7,691 nt of DNA from an uncultured Myxococcales bacterium (GTDB taxonomy: Bacteria; Myxococcota_A; UBA9042), in the NCBI GenBank assembly GCA_937915965.1, contig CALGHC010000501.1, forward strand, positions 1 through 7,691, in the 5' to 3' direction. The position numbers and the translations under genes are program-made. The notes below the pieces were generated by a model. That model made no database searches and was not told the origin of the DNA. It was given only the letters and a program-made list of their open reading frames with translations. This document shows positions 6,564 to 7,691 of the stretch, in pieces (position 1 is the stretch's first letter; every line of letters starts with the position of its first letter).

Positions 6564-7520
6564 ATGGTCACTCGGATCGCCGCTTTAGTCGGCCCCACCG
6601 CCTCAGGCAAGACCGCCCTGGCCGTGCGCCTCGCTGATCGCGGCCTGCCGGTGGAGGTCGTGTGCTGCGATGCCCTGCAGGTCGTGCGTGGCCTGGACGC
6701 CGCCACCGCGAAGCCCTCGGCCGCCGAGCGGGCCAGCGTTCGTCACCATCTGCTCGACCTGGTTGGTGTCGACGAGCGGATGACCGCCGGCCGCTGGGCA
6801 GCGCACGCCACCGCCGCGATCGCCGACATCACCGAGCGCGGTCGCTGGCCGCTTGTCGTTGGCGGCACGGGTCTGTACCTGCGGGCGCTGGTGGAGGGTC
6901 TCGTCGCGATCCCGCCGGTGCCGAGCGACCTTCGCCGGGCCCTCAACGAGGAATGGAGCGAGCGCGGCGCCGCCGCAATGCACGCCGAGCTGAGTCGGGT
7001 CGATGCGCGCTATGCGGCCCGAACGCCTGCTACCAACCGACAGCGCGTGGTGCGCGCCCTTGAGGTCTGGCGGGCCACCGGCCGATCGTTTTCCGACTGG
7101 CATGACAGCGCCCCAGCCGCGGTGCCCTGCTTTGATCTCGCTGTCGCGGTCCTGGAACCTGAGCGGGTCGCTCTGCACGGCGCCATCGAGCGACGCGCGG
7201 CGGCCATGGTCGCGCCGCTCGTCGCCGAAGTGAGGCAGCTGCTGACCGCGGGCGTCTCAGCCCAGGCTCCCGGGATGCAGGCCATCGGCTATCGCGACGC
7301 GGTCGAGGTGGTCCTCGGCACGGCAGACGAGGCGAACCTGGCTGGGCTGGTCGCCGCCGCGCACCGCCGCTACGCGAAGCGGCAGATCACCTGGTTCCGG
7401 CGGCTGACACCGAGATGGCGCCTCGACGCGCACGATCCCGCCGCCGCGGCGCTCCTGGCCGAAGGCTTGCAGGGGCACTTTGGTGCCAAGTTCGAATCGA
7501 CGGACGGCTGCGGCCGTTGA
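6564..7520 (+). CDS. miaA: tRNA dimethylallyltransferase (tRNA A37 isopentenyltransferase)
   Basis: This 318-residue cytosolic enzyme transfers a dimethylallyl group from DMAPP to N6 of A37 in tRNAs reading UNN codons, the step before MiaB methylthiolation. Family motifs in order are the P-loop GPTASGKT (10-17), CDALQVVRGLDAATAKP (35-51) with the catalytic-type Asp36, HHLLDLV (61-67), VVGGTGLYLRAL (98-109), NRQRVVRALEVW (158-169), MQAIGYRDAV (238-247) and RRYAKRQITWFRR (268-280). Length matches the family. The second motif is unusual: many members have D-S-x-Q-V-Y followed by D-I-G-T-A-K-P, while here Ser and Tyr are Ala and Val and Ile-Gly is Ala-Ala. The ATG at 6564 is preferred because GGAG (6550-6553) lies ten bases upstream and the P-loop then sits at the usual distance; a GTG at 6522 would add 14 residues with no family resemblance. 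The gene follows mutL by 72 bases, a conserved pairing, and may share its message. The C-terminal 30 residues diverge. Confidence 0.96.
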   Translation: MVTRIAALVGPTASGKTALAVRLADRGLPVEVVCCDALQVVRGLDAATAKPSAAERASVRHHLLDLVGVDERMTAGRWAAHATAAIADITERGRWPLVVGGTGLYLRALVEGLVAIPPVPSDLRRALNEEWSERGAAAMHAELSRVDARYAARTPATNRQRVVRALEVWRATGRSFSDWHDSAPAAVPCFDLAVAVLEPERVALHGAIERRAAAMVAPLVAEVRQLLTAGVSAQAPGMQAIGYRDAVEVVLGTADEANLAGLVAAAHRRYAKRQITWFRRLTPRWRLDAHDPAAAALLAEGLQGHFGAKFESTDGCGR

Positions 7521-7540
7521 CTGCTGGGTCGCGCTGGGTG

Positions 7541-7569
7541 TTGCGAGGCGAAGCGCCGCAGACTACTCT
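7541..7569 (+). promoter_or_regulatory. Candidate sigma70-type promoter for the gene at the right edge
   Basis: TTGCGA (7541-7546, four of six) and TACTCT (7564-7569, fitting TAnnnT) are exactly 17 bases apart. Transcription would start near 7576, giving a leader of about 57 bases that contains the strong AGGAGG ribosome-binding site. The -10 box lies inside an imperfect palindrome (7552-7579), a position where a regulator could block it. Confidence 0.4.
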
Positions 7570-7579
7570 GCGCGGCGCT
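7552..7579 (+). other. Imperfect palindrome after miaA: possible operator or U-less terminator hairpin
   Basis: Left arm AGCGCCGCAGA (7552-7562) pairs with right arm TCTGC-GC-GGCGCT (7567-7579) as 11 base pairs with a two-base bulge (GC at 7572-7573) and the loop CTAC. It lies 31 bases after the miaA stop. No T-run follows, so it is not a classic intrinsic terminator. Because it spans the putative -10 box, an operator role is the alternative. The sequence does not decide between these. Confidence 0.45.
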
Positions 7580-7632
7580 GCACCCGCAAGCGATCGGGAT
7601 GCCCGCCGCAGGGCAGGGCGGCAGGAGGAAAG

Positions 7633-7691
7633 ATGCGCAATACAAGCCGAACTCGAATGTACCTACAGACCCTCGCCGCGGCTCTCGCCGC
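7633..7691 (+). CDS. 5' end of a probable exported protein, cut by the window edge
   Basis: The ATG at 7633 follows AGGAGG (7623-7628), the best Shine-Dalgarno match in the window, at a rather tight four bases. The 19 visible codons read MRNTSRTRMYLQTLAAALA: a basic stretch with three Arg, then an Ala/Leu-rich hydrophobic run, as in the start of a Sec signal peptide or signal anchor. An in-frame ATG at codon 9 is twelve or more bases further downstream and less well placed. It has its own promoter-like element and is probably not part of the mutL-miaA unit. Nothing can be said about the mature protein. Confidence 0.65.
   Translation, partial: MRNTSRTRMYLQTLAAALA

Noticed and set aside
217..6823. 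Recurring GCGATCGC octamer (at least six copies: 217, 674, 1649, 2560, 2603, 6816), resembling the cyanobacterial HIP1 element
   Set aside because: Four of the copies encode Ala-Ile-Ala in GC-biased codons and one encodes Arg-Asp-Arg, so protein sequence and codon choice explain most of it. A genome-wide count against a codon-shuffled model would be needed to claim enrichment.
1..7691. CRISPR array, tRNA or rRNA genes, insertion sequence or phage genes
   Set aside because: I looked for regularly spaced repeats, cloverleaf-like segments with TTCGA arms, terminal inverted repeats and transposase or integrase motifs, and found none.

Overview
The window is GC-rich (about 70% by eye, not computed) and densely coding, with strong G/C bias at third codon positions. 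All four complete genes lie on the + strand. The composition, a Slt70-like transglycosylase, a MutL with endonuclease motifs and a zinc-ribbon/membrane protein suggest a free-living Gram-negative of the Myxococcota/deltaproteobacterial type. That placement is an inference; no marker in the window fixes the taxon.

Layout. Positions 1-20 may hold the first codons of a divergent minus-strand gene. A sigma70-like promoter at 84-112 and a leader of about 180 bases precede a gene (299-1735) for an unrecognised protein: double-CxxC zinc ribbon, acidic Ala/Pro linker, one membrane helix and a domain of about 330 residues with no match I recognise. Its 3' end runs into a degenerate four-copy repeat, then a strong intrinsic terminator (1840-1883). 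Next come a Slt70-type lytic transglycosylase (1960-4497), mutL (4578-6491) and miaA (6564-7520), spaced 80 and 72 bases apart. After miaA there is a palindrome overlapping a promoter-like element, and the first 19 codons of another gene with a secretion-signal-like start (7633 onward).

How the genes relate. MutL (mismatch repair) and MiaA (tRNA A37 prenylation) are neighbours in many bacteria. In E. coli the gene before mutL is amiB, a peptidoglycan amidase; here it is another murein-cleaving enzyme. The three genes may be partly co-transcribed, although promoter-like elements precede both slt and mutL.

No defence system, CRISPR array, mobile element, tRNA or rRNA was found. The core genes are ordinary. 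The points worth a second look are the zinc-ribbon membrane protein, the in-frame duplicated 3' end of its gene, a possible leaderless-start architecture at two genes, and motif deviations in MiaA and the transglycosylase.
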